5,249 nt of DNA from CBDHHC01 sp050633205 (GTDB taxonomy: Bacteria; Pseudomonadota; Alphaproteobacteria; Rhizobiales; CBDHHC01): contig JBOEGA010000202.1 of NCBI GenBank assembly GCA_050633205.1, positions 1-5,249 of the forward strand, in the 5' to 3' direction. The notes below the pieces were generated by a model, which worked only from the letters and a program-made list of their open reading frames with translations, made no database searches and was not told where the DNA came from. Positions 1 through 5,058 of the stretch are shown here, piece by piece; position 1 is the stretch's first letter; each line of letters starts with the position of its first letter. The translations under genes and the position numbers were made by a program.

Positions 1-26
1 AACAATCTAACCTACAGGGTAGCAAA

Positions 27-161
27 ATGACTAAATATCTAAAAATCGCAATCGTATCTCTCGCTGTTGTTGCTGGTGCTAGTGCAGCACAGGCCGGCTC
101 AGCAGAAGATAACTCCTTCGCAGAAACGTTCTGGGCTGAATTGGAACGAGACGGAGCATAA
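27..161 (+). CDS. small secreted peptide precursor, copy 1 (44 aa)
   Basis: A short gene starting at ATG 27, behind AGGG at 16-19, and ending in TAA. Residues 1-23 form a classic Sec signal peptide: MTKYLK basic start, hydrophobic core IAIVSLAVVAGASA, and AQA cleavage site. This leaves a mature peptide of about 21 residues, acidic and rich in aromatic residues, ending AETFWAELERDGA. The neighbouring gene at 241-381 encodes a clear paralogue with the same signal peptide and C-terminal pattern. At least 15 shared residues use different synonymous codons in the two copies, so the protein and not just the DNA has been kept; this is the main evidence that it is a real gene. I do not recognise the family. 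A periplasmic or exported peptide is inferred. A signalling, membrane-active or chaperone-like role would be guesswork. Confidence 0.8.
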   Translation: MTKYLKIAIVSLAVVAGASAAQAGSAEDNSFAETFWAELERDGA

Positions 162-179
162 ATATATGCTTTCGATAAC

Positions 180-202
180 ATGAGAGTACCTGGTTCTCTC
201 AT
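180..202 (+). repeat. hairpin between the two peptide genes
   Basis: ATGAGAG (180-186) pairs perfectly with CTCTCAT (196-202) around a 9-nt loop. It lies in the 79-nt gap between the two peptide genes. No T-run follows, so it does not look like a complete intrinsic terminator. A transcript-stabilising or processing hairpin between co-transcribed genes is more likely (inference). Confidence 0.5.
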
Positions 203-240
203 ACACAGTGAAACTATGGAAAAACAGAAAGGAAAGAAAT

Positions 241-381
241 ATGAGTAAAATGCTAAAAATTGCACTTGTGTCGTTAGCGGTTGTCGCTGGTGCCGGTATA
301 AGTGCTGCTCAGGCAAACTCATCAGGTGACGGCTTCTGGGCTGAAACCTTTTGGGAGGAACTTGAGCGTAACGGAGCATAA
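241..381 (+). CDS. small secreted peptide precursor, copy 2 (46 aa)
   Basis: Paralogue of the gene at 27-161. ATG 241 lies 7 nt behind a good Shine-Dalgarno sequence, AAAGGA at 228-233. The signal peptide covers residues 1-25 (MSKMLKIA start, hydrophobic core, ISAAQA end). The mature peptide is about 21 residues and ends WAETFWEELERNGA. Aligned without gaps, about 13 of 21 mature residues match copy 1. The signal peptides also match closely, apart from a two-residue insertion in this copy. Shared pattern: AETFWxELERxGA at the very C-terminus. The second copy gains an extra tryptophan (GFWAETFW). The strong ribosome site suggests good expression. No family recognised; function unknown. The C-terminal half could form an amphipathic helix with Phe/Trp/Leu on one face and Glu/Arg on the other (inference). 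Confidence 0.83.
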   Translation: MSKMLKIALVSLAVVAGAGISAAQANSSGDGFWAETFWEELERNGA

Positions 382-398
382 ATGAATTGCTTTAAATA

Positions 399-437
399 GC
401 AACCGATACAACCTCTTTATTGAGATGTATCGGTTGC
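399..437. terminator. perfect 12-bp hairpin between convergent genes
   Basis: GCAACCGATACA (399-410) and TGTATCGGTTGC (426-437) are perfect inverted repeats around a 15-nt loop, inside which CTC/GAG can pair further. The hairpin lies 17 bp after the second peptide gene and 16 bp after the stop of the convergent TadG-like gene. Position suggests a bidirectional terminator, but neither side has a long T-tract, so it may end transcription only partly or protect 3' ends. Confidence 0.6.
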
Positions 438-453
438 ATAATATAGCAGATAT

Positions 454-1830
454 CTATTTGGATATCCTCAGCTTTGCAATCTGAAATGCAATTTCCCTGA
501 AAACTTCCCGCAACTTCTCTCCGTCTTCTGCCAGAAAATAATGCTCTTCCGAAGTAGCACAGTCTTTCATTGTGCTTTTTGCTTTGCTGTTATTCAAAGC
601 AAATCCGATTGTATAAACGGTAATGCCGGGAGCCTTCATATTCTCACATAACTTATCAGCCTGCGTATCAGAAGAACCGTTCGGAGACTGGGAACCCTTG
701 CCCAGATCACGAGTGGAAATGCCATCTTTATATTCAGTATTATACTCACCATCTGTCATCAAGATCGCAATTTTTGTAACAGATTCAGGGTTGTAATCAT
801 TAGGTCGGCTATTTTTAGGCCACACATTCTTCCAATTCGGAGAAAGTGTATACCAGGCCCAGGCGGTTCCCAGATGGCCAGCTGTGTAACCGGTTGCGGT
901 AAATGCATCAATTGCTTTTTCCAGTGCACTCTGATCATCCGTCAGAGGGATAATCTCATTTTTGGGATTACATGAGCCATTGGAAGTATACATCGTTCCA
1001 ACTTTATTCTGCCCATTCGGAGCAGCGTCAGTAAATGCTTCATCACCTGTACGTTCCGTTACGCAATCCTTGGCAACTTTCCATGTCTTCTCTTTTCCTT
1101 TTCCCTTTTTTCCTGATGTCATTGTTTTGGAAGCAGCAGAATTCGTTGCTTGTGGAGCATAACTTCGTACATTTACTGATTCAGAAAAAGGAACCAGTGC
1201 TACTCTTGTTTTCTCTGGAGTAACCTCATTGGATTGCAGCACAATCTGAATAAGGTCTTTTGCAGCAACTTTCATGTCAGATATCTTGCTGCCGGACATG
1301 GAACCGGTGACATCAAGCATCATGGAAATCTCGATTGGCTTCTCGCCTTCACCACCAATTGCCAGTTGTGCCTGTGTAGAAGCTGCAACTTTGATACTGT
1401 CAATGCCGACAATTGACATAAAGGCTGTAGGAACATTCGCCGTACCTGTCAGATCGATATTGCCAGTAGAAGCATCAATTCCGTCTACATTCAGTGCTGC
1501 ATTTATAGCCTTATCAACTGTGGCATCAAATATCTTTATGGCAGCAGCACTGGCTTCGCTTTCCTGACCACTGGTTTGCAGCGTCCGGCCTGCGGCCAGC
1601 GCAGCAGCATCAAGCCCTGCCTGAATTTTGGATTTGGCGCTGATAGCAGAAGAGTAATCTACAGATATTCCGACCGCAGTTATAATTGGAACAAGACATA
1701 ACCCGAATATAACAGCAACATGGCCACTGTTATTATCGAAAAATGGTCTCAGGTTTGCATTGCCGATAAAATGCCGGGTAAATTTAATTAAAATTGTATC
1801 TATTTTCAAATATTTGCGCACGGTAAACAT
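454..1830 (-). CDS. TadG-like pilus-assembly protein with VWA domain (458 aa)
   Basis: Residue numbers count from the ATG at 1830. A short basic N-terminus is followed by one membrane helix at about 37-59 (HVAVIFGLCLVPIITAVGIS then VDYSSA). This is the typical start of TadE/TadG-type Tad proteins, with most of the protein outside the inner membrane. From about residue 165 a von Willebrand A domain follows. Its metal site (MIDAS) reads DVTGS with D173, T175 and S177, the second-loop threonine falls in GYTAGHLGTAWAWYTLSP (about T316), and the third-loop acid is D360 in LMTDGEYN. Between them, at about 235-255, is a Lys/Gly-rich insert (GKKGKGKEKTWK). C256, C287, C395 and C424 could form disulfides. 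A TTG codon at 1845 would add five residues, but GGAAGG lies 7 nt before the ATG, so the ATG is preferred. TadG-like proteins are linked to Flp/Tad pili; no other tad gene is in the window, so this is an orphan copy and its pilus role is inferred. Confidence 0.88.
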   Translation of the reverse strand: MFTVRKYLKIDTILIKFTRHFIGNANLRPFFDNNSGHVAVIFGLCLVPIITAVGISVDYSSAISAKSKIQAGLDAAALAAGRTLQTSGQESEASAAAIKIFDATVDKAINAALNVDGIDASTGNIDLTGTANVPTAFMSIVGIDSIKVAASTQAQLAIGGEGEKPIEISMMLDVTGSMSGSKISDMKVAAKDLIQIVLQSNEVTPEKTRVALVPFSESVNVRSYAPQATNSAASKTMTSGKKGKGKEKTWKVAKDCVTERTGDEAFTDAAPNGQNKVGTMYTSNGSCNPKNEIIPLTDDQSALEKAIDAFTATGYTAGHLGTAWAWYTLSPNWKNVWPKNSRPNDYNPESVTKIAILMTDGEYNTEYKDGISTRDLGKGSQSPNGSSDTQADKLCENMKAPGITVYTIGFALNNSKAKSTMKDCATSEEHYFLAEDGEKLREVFREIAFQIAKLRISK

Positions 1831-1837
1831 AACCACA

Positions 1838-1843
1838 CCTTCC
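1838..1843 (-). promoter_or_regulatory. ribosome binding site deciding the TadG-like start
   Basis: On the minus strand GGAAGG lies 7 nt before the ATG at 1830. The longer reading frame would begin with TTG at 1845, upstream of this site, so the site argues for the ATG start. Confidence 0.7.
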
Positions 1844-1920
1844 AATACAGTTGCACTGGAAAGAATACCGAACAGAGCTTTCAGATCATTAAAACTGAAA
1901 AGACAGATTTTATTAAAATT

Positions 1921-1949
1921 ATTATAAAAATTTAATGATTAGATCAGAA
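1921..1949 (-). promoter_or_regulatory. possible promoter of the TadG-like gene
   Basis: On the minus strand a perfect -10 box TATAAT (1926-1921) lies 17 nt after a weak -35 box TTCTGA (1949-1944, three of six matches). It sits just after the terminator of the upstream small gene and would give a leader of about 85 nt. The region is very AT-rich, so chance matches are likely. Confidence 0.4.
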
Positions 1950-2000
1950 ATAAGAATATTAGCCGCAAGAACAGCGACTTACACGAAGCTGTTTTGCGGC
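1945..2000 (-). terminator. intrinsic terminator of the small membrane protein gene
   Basis: On the minus strand GCCGCAA-AACAGC (2000-1988) pairs with GCTGTT-c-TTGCGGC (1975-1962): 13 pairs with a single bulged base and a 12-nt loop. A T-rich tail (TAATATTCTTATTTC) follows. It begins 24 bp after the stop of the 59-residue gene and so separates it from the TadG-like gene downstream. Confidence 0.7.
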
Positions 2001-2024
2001 AAATAACTCAATAAACAAAGATTT

Positions 2025-2204
2025 CTATGATAGAACGCTTTGTATAGCAGTTGCATACTGACCGGTAATATAGCCAGCAGTCATTGAAATAACCGGTGCC
2101 ATGAATAGAAAATATCTGGCATATTTCAGTTTAGGTGTTTTGGCCGCTTGCTCAGGTGCTTTAGTTTCAGTTGTTGTAGCTTCTGTTTCATTTTTAGTAG
2201 TCAT
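2025..2204 (-). CDS. small single-pass membrane protein, function unknown (59 aa)
   Basis: A hydrophilic N-terminal half (about 1-28) rich in Thr, Glu, Lys, Ala and Pro (MTTKNETEATTTETKAPEQ) is followed by one hydrophobic helix at about 29-52 (YARYFLFMAPVISMTAGYIT) and a short tail ending in SVLS. It is probably an inner-membrane microprotein. GGGGATAA lies just upstream. The ATG at 2204 is preferred, but the GTG codon directly before it (2207) is equally placed for the ribosome site, giving 59 or 60 residues. The gene has a probable promoter at 2250-2278 and its own hairpin terminator at 1962-2000, which supports it being real and monocistronic. I do not recognise the family. Closeness to the TadG-like gene might hint at a shared envelope function, but the terminator between them argues for independent expression. 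Confidence 0.7.
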   Translation of the reverse strand: MTTKNETEATTTETKAPEQAAKTPKLKYARYFLFMAPVISMTAGYITGQYATAIQSVLS

Positions 2205-2249
2205 CACAATTATCCCCGCTATGTGTTGGTTAAAAAAGAATCAGTACAC

Positions 2250-2278
2250 ATATTAAGAGCGCAGAACCTGGTCGTAAA
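2250..2278 (-). promoter_or_regulatory. probable sigma-70 promoter of the small membrane protein gene
   Basis: On the minus strand TTTACG (2278-2273, four of six matches to TTGACA) and TAATAT (2255-2250, a good -10 box) are separated by 17 nt, the ideal spacing. A start near 2243 would give a leader of about 38 nt. Confidence 0.5.
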
Positions 2279-2418
2279 ATGAGACAAAATCTATTTATCC
2301 ACAAACAAACCTCATGAATCCTCTGGTTTTTCGCGGTAATGTGCAGAAATTAGCACAATATTAACCTTTTAATAGCTGATAAACATGGCATAAAAAACAA
2401 CGTTCATACCGTTTTGTA

Positions 2419-2428
2419 TATATAAATC
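2419..2428 (+). promoter_or_regulatory. possible -10 region upstream of the MuiA-family gene
   Basis: TATATAAATC lies about 80 bp before the ATG at 2510, in a TTTTGTATATATAAATC context. No good -35 box is visible at the right distance. The same ten bases recur at 4325-4334 just before the candidate RNA. Confidence 0.3.
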
Positions 2429-2473
2429 ACCTTGTTACCCACATATTCCCGCCAACTTTGCCGCATACCTGTA

Positions 2474-2487
2474 TTTACGGACGTAAA
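2474..2487 (+). promoter_or_regulatory. 14-bp palindrome before the MuiA-family gene
   Basis: TTTACG and CGTAAA are perfect inverted repeats around a central GA, ending 22 bp before the start codon. It could be a regulator site or a small leader hairpin near the ribosome site. No known operator is recognised. Confidence 0.35.
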
Positions 2488-2509
2488 ACAATTAAAAGGG
2501 ACATGAGAA

Positions 2510-4255
2510 ATGAAAACAGGTTTTCTCAGTGTGGGAGCACTGGCGGCTGGCTTGGTATTATGTCAATACCCTGCCTATTCAGACCAGATTACGGCAGAAT
2601 CAAAAATCACTTCAGTAACCGTTTACCCTAAGGGAGCGCAGGTCTCCCGGGATTTCGAAGTCTCTCTGAAAACCGGCAAACAGGCTATCATACTGAATAA
2701 CCTGCCAACCGTTATGCTTGGCAACTCTGTTCAGATAAACCCTGGCGCAAACAGCGGTATCAGAATAGACTCCATAGACATTAAATATATCAGGCAGTCG
2801 CAAAAAGACCTTGAGGAAAAAGCCGACTATAAGCAGGTTAAGGAAAAACTGGCCGACCTGAAAAGAAAGCAGCAGGAGCTGCAGCTCAATATTAAAACTG
2901 CAGAAACGCAAAAGCTGCTCATCGCAAAACTGATGGACATGCCCACTTCAAAAGCCGCAGAACCCTCTCAGAACTGGTCGGATTTATACAATCTCGTCAC
3001 GGAAAAAACAAAAGAAGCCAACAGCATAATTTTCAAAACTCAGGGCGAAATAGACGAGCTGCAAAAGCAGATAGCAGCTGTCACAAAAGAACTGGCAGAG
3101 CTGGTTAAAACCTATAAAGACAGCTACCAGATCACAGCCTATCTGATGGCAGAAAAAGATATAAAAACAACCCTGAACCTCAGATATCATGTCCATGGTG
3201 CAAGCTGGCTTCAGGAGTATGAGACCCATCTCGATACAAAAAATGGTATAGATGATGCCAAACTGAAAATAATTAGAAGAGCATCAATACAGCAGAAAAC
3301 CGGAGAAGACTGGAATAATGTCAGTCTGACTCTGTCAACGACAAACCCCACGTCCGGAAATTCCCAGCCCGAAGTAAAACCTCTTCGTCTCGTACTTCGT
3401 CCTGATAATGCAGGAGGCGGTAAAATCAGACAGGAATATGATCAAAGGCAGCGCTTTTACAAATCAAAGACCAGAACCTCTAACCAGTATCAGCTCAGCA
3501 ATGTTAACCTCTATAATAATGCACCATCAAAACCGGGCGCAGATCTGGAAAAACACCTGGCTTTCCATTCACTCGTCAAACTGCCTGAAACAGTTACTCT
3601 GACAGGTAAGGGAGATGCAAAACAGATCCCGATGGGAGTGCTGGATCTGAAAACAACCGTCCGGGCCATAGCGGTCCCCCGCCAGAAACCTGTAGCATTT
3701 CTCGCCGCAAAATTCACCATGCCGGAAAGCATGAACTCGCCTCATGGCAAAGCGGTTATATACCGGGATGGGGCCTATATAGGCACAGGCGAGCTGCCCA
3801 ACCTGAACAGCGGCAGCGAATACTATCTGAGCTTTGGTGCAGACACCAAGGTTCAGCTAAAACGTGTGGAGGTTGACCGCAGCAAGGAAAAACAGTCCGG
3901 TATCCTTTCCTCAACCCAGTCCGATGAACGCCATTTTAAAATGACAGTAAAAAACCTCCACGCCTGGAAAATGCCGGTCATAGTCCTTGATAGATACCCC
4001 TATTCAGACGACAAGGAAGTCAGCATAACCCTGTTCCCCACAACTACTGCACCAACGCGTAAAAATGTAGACGACCAGCGAGGCATACTGGCATGGGACA
4101 AAACCATCCCGGCAAAAGGTGAAGCCATCATAAACCTCGACTACAAAGTAACCTGGCCCGCCAAACACAGCATAGACATAGCCAGACCAATCCCTCCAAA
4201 AAATCTGGACGAAAACTTCCGTAACTTCCGGTTTGGAGCAGCAGCTAAGTTTTAG
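2510..4255 (+). CDS. MuiA-family secreted protein, DUF4140-DUF4139 (581 aa)
   Basis: Residues 1-24 form a Sec signal peptide (MKTGFLSVGALAAGLVL..., likely cut after PAYS). C18 is not in a proper lipobox, so a soluble periplasmic or surface protein is expected. Residues 32-95 match the DUF4140 N-terminal domain (ITSVTVYPKGAQVSR). About 98-205 is charged and heptad-like, a two-segment coiled coil broken near 143-155 by a Pro-containing linker. From about 208 to 550 comes the DUF4139 region, with the family hallmarks YHVHGASW, RRASIQQKTGEDWNNVSLTLSTTNP (254-280), VLDRYPYSDDKEVSITL and GILAWDKTIPAKGE. Length and domain order agree with a complete member. The family is known as mucoidy inhibitor A-like, but biochemical function is poorly defined; an envelope role is inferred. 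AAAAGGG at 2494-2500 serves as ribosome site, 9 nt before the ATG. No terminator follows directly, so transcripts may run on to the terminator at 4539. Confidence 0.92.
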   Translation: MKTGFLSVGALAAGLVLCQYPAYSDQITAESKITSVTVYPKGAQVSRDFEVSLKTGKQAIILNNLPTVMLGNSVQINPGANSGIRIDSIDIKYIRQSQKDLEEKADYKQVKEKLADLKRKQQELQLNIKTAETQKLLIAKLMDMPTSKAAEPSQNWSDLYNLVTEKTKEANSIIFKTQGEIDELQKQIAAVTKELAELVKTYKDSYQITAYLMAEKDIKTTLNLRYHVHGASWLQEYETHLDTKNGIDDAKLKIIRRASIQQKTGEDWNNVSLTLSTTNPTSGNSQPEVKPLRLVLRPDNAGGGKIRQEYDQRQRFYKSKTRTSNQYQLSNVNLYNNAPSKPGADLEKHLAFHSLVKLPETVTLTGKGDAKQIPMGVLDLKTTVRAIAVPRQKPVAFLAAKFTMPESMNSPHGKAVIYRDGAYIGTGELPNLNSGSEYYLSFGADTKVQLKRVEVDRSKEKQSGILSSTQSDERHFKMTVKNLHAWKMPVIVLDRYPYSDDKEVSITLFPTTTAPTRKNVDDQRGILAWDKTIPAKGEAIINLDYKVTWPAKHSIDIARPIPPKNLDENFRNFRFGAAAKF

Positions 4256-4324
4256 GGCGAAATGAAGGAAAATAATGTTTCTCTAATGTTCTCGTGAAAG
4301 TTAGATGAAACAACGTAATTTGTG

Positions 4325-4334
4325 TATATAAATC
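4325..4334 (+). promoter_or_regulatory. possible -10 region of the candidate RNA
   Basis: TATATAAATC, preceded by TG, lies a few nt before the A/G at 4337-4338 that opens the RNA-like hairpin, which is the spacing expected between a -10 box and a transcription start. The best upstream -35 candidate, TTAGAT at 4301-4306, is poor. Confidence 0.35.
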
Positions 4335-4336
4335 GT

Positions 4337-4419
4337 AGGGCAGTCAGGCACCGGGTTTTACCAGAGCATCCGAGAGGTTGCAGGCGGGAAATCGCAATCA
4401 TGGTCCGGGGGGCTGCCCT
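4337..4419 (+). ncRNA. candidate structured RNA (about 83 nt)
   Basis: AGGGCAG (4337-4343) pairs with CTGCCCT (4413-4419). Inside are further nested pairs: CCGG 4351-4354 with 4405-4408, ACCA 4360-4363 with TGGT 4401-4404, and GGTTGC 4376-4381 with GCAATC 4394-4399 (one G-U), closing a 12-nt loop. The 3' arm is almost continuously paired while the 5' arm carries bulges. A TATATAAATC box sits directly upstream. I compared it with tRNA, tmRNA, SRP RNA, 6S RNA and common riboswitches and saw none of their signature sequences. It may be a small RNA, possibly extending to the terminator at 4539-4571, a leader element, or just a chance fold. Confidence 0.35.
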
Positions 4420-4483
4420 TTCTTACAAGACCCACGGAAACTCTGTAATCCAGCATTTCCTTACTCAGCAATATAAGCCTTAC

Positions 4484-4497
4484 AGGAATTTATTCCT
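4484..4497 (+). promoter_or_regulatory. palindrome overlapping the -35 box (possible operator)
   Basis: AGGAAT and ATTCCT are perfect inverted repeats around TT. The last T is the first base of the TTGACA box. The position suits a repressor or activator site for the packaging promoter (inference). Confidence 0.4.
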
Positions 4498-4525
4498 TGA
4501 CATCGCAACGATGGTTTGCTATAAA
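4497..4525 (+). promoter_or_regulatory. strong sigma-70-type promoter before the terminase genes
   Basis: TTGACA (4497-4502) is a perfect -35 box, followed after exactly 17 nt by TATAAA (4520-4525), five of six matches to the -10 consensus. Transcription would begin near 4531-4533, about 75 bp before the small-terminase start and only a few bases before the terminator hairpin. Confidence 0.65.
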
Positions 4526-4538
4526 CAGGATATAACAC

Positions 4539-4576
4539 GCCAATTGGGAACGCCACCCGGTTGGCTTTTTTGTTTT
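4539..4576 (+). terminator. intrinsic terminator / possible attenuator ahead of the terminase genes
   Basis: GCCAATTGGG (4539-4548) pairs with CCCGGTTGGC (4556-4565): ten pairs, two of them G-U, around the loop AACGCCA. TTTTTTGTTTT follows at once. This is a textbook rho-independent terminator for + strand transcripts. It can end read-through from the MuiA-family gene or the candidate RNA. It also lies directly after the promoter at 4497-4525, so it could attenuate the packaging operon. Confidence 0.85.
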
Positions 4577-4605
4577 ATACCCCTTACAACCAGATCAAAT
4601 AAACA

Positions 4606-5058
4606 ATGTCCACCGAACCGGATTGGGCAGCCATTGCTGCTGACTATTACAATGACATGCCAGTTGATGAGATGTGTCTGAAATTCGGGATCACCAAACG
4701 GAAATTTTATATATACAGCGAGAATAATGGCTGGTTACTTCAGGATGGAACCACGACACCAAAGCGATTGAAAAACCGCAAGACCATGATGCTTGTTCGG
4801 ATCGGCACAATAATCGAGAATGTAACTACTTCTCTGGAAAACCGTATGAGTAACACCACATGTGAAAGCTCTCTGGATATAGCAAGAGACGCTAATACCG
4901 TGAGAATGCTTGTTATATTACTGGAAAAACTGACTACTTTAGAAAAACAGGGCGAGGAGGAAACCACACCAGCAACCGGAGTAGAAAATGATCAAGCGGA
5001 GCGCCTCCGCACGGGACTTGCGAAACGCCTTGAAAACATTCAGGAGCGAACAGATTGA
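4606..5058 (+). CDS. small terminase subunit-like protein (150 aa), GTA/prophage type
   Basis: The N-terminus (about 6-42: DWAAIAADYYNDMPVDEMC then KFGITKRKFYIYSENNGW) has the form of a helix-turn-helix, as expected for the DNA-recognition domain of a phage small terminase. A basic linker (TTPKRLKNRK) follows, then helices at about 60-125. These include LDIARDANTVRMLVILLEKLTTLE, resembling the ARDARTL..L..TLEKL stretch I associate with proteins coded just before GTA-type large terminases in alphaproteobacteria. The role would be recognising DNA and regulating the packaging motor. A TAA codon in frame at 4600-4602 makes ATG 4606 the first possible start; no clear ribosome site precedes it. The next gene, the large subunit, begins inside this one. 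Identification rests on domain form plus position and was not confirmed by a search. Confidence 0.75.
   Translation: MSTEPDWAAIAADYYNDMPVDEMCLKFGITKRKFYIYSENNGWLLQDGTTTPKRLKNRKTMMLVRIGTIIENVTTSLENRMSNTTCESSLDIARDANTVRMLVILLEKLTTLEKQGEEETTPATGVENDQAERLRTGLAKRLENIQERTD

Larger units (their letters stand above)
2205..2509. other. divergent intergenic region
   Basis: About 300 bp without a gene between the divergent small membrane protein and MuiA-family genes. It holds the minus-strand promoter at 2250-2278, a weak TGTGC/GCACA hairpin at 2340-2357, a TATATAAATC box at 2419-2428 and a TTTACG/CGTAAA palindrome at 2474-2487. I see no small gene or known riboswitch in it. Confidence 0.6.
4256..4605. 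other. gene-free, signal-dense region before the packaging genes
   Basis: 350 bp between the MuiA-family gene and the small terminase. I see no convincing protein gene. The reading frame running through 4322-4681 starts at a non-ATG codon inside the RNA-like hairpin and overlaps the terminase gene. The region carries, in order: a TATATAAATC box, a long hairpin (4337-4419), an AGGAAT palindrome, a near-consensus promoter and an intrinsic terminator. No integrase or tRNA attachment site was found. Confidence 0.7.

Noticed and set aside
962..1567. Several open frames of 60-97 codons on the + strand
   Set aside because: They lie antisense to the well-supported TadG-like gene and have no domain or ribosome site of their own.
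1831..1845. TTG start adding five residues to the TadG-like protein
   Set aside because: The GGAAGG ribosome site lies between this TTG and the ATG at 1830, at ideal spacing for the ATG.
2340..2357. TGTGC/GCACA inverted repeat
   Set aside because: Only five pairs in AT-rich intergenic DNA; likely by chance.
2525..2584. Lipoprotein signal (Cys18) in the MuiA-family protein
   Set aside because: The residues before the cysteine (LVL) do not form a lipobox; a normal signal peptidase I site near residue 24 fits better.
2612..3732. Open frames antisense to or out of frame with the MuiA-family gene
   Set aside because: They are shadows of a clear 581-codon gene; translations are Cys/Phe-rich and lack known features.
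4337..4419. Known RNA class (tRNA, tmRNA piece, SRP RNA, 6S RNA, common riboswitches)
   Set aside because: No T-arm GGTTCGA, no CCA end, no SRP GGAAGGAAGCAG-type loop, no tmRNA tag frame and no 6S-like long closing stem were seen.
4322..4681. Open frame of 119 codons on the + strand
   Set aside because: It begins with a non-ATG codon without ribosome site, runs through the RNA-like hairpin, promoter and terminator, and overlaps the small-terminase gene. Its translation looks random.
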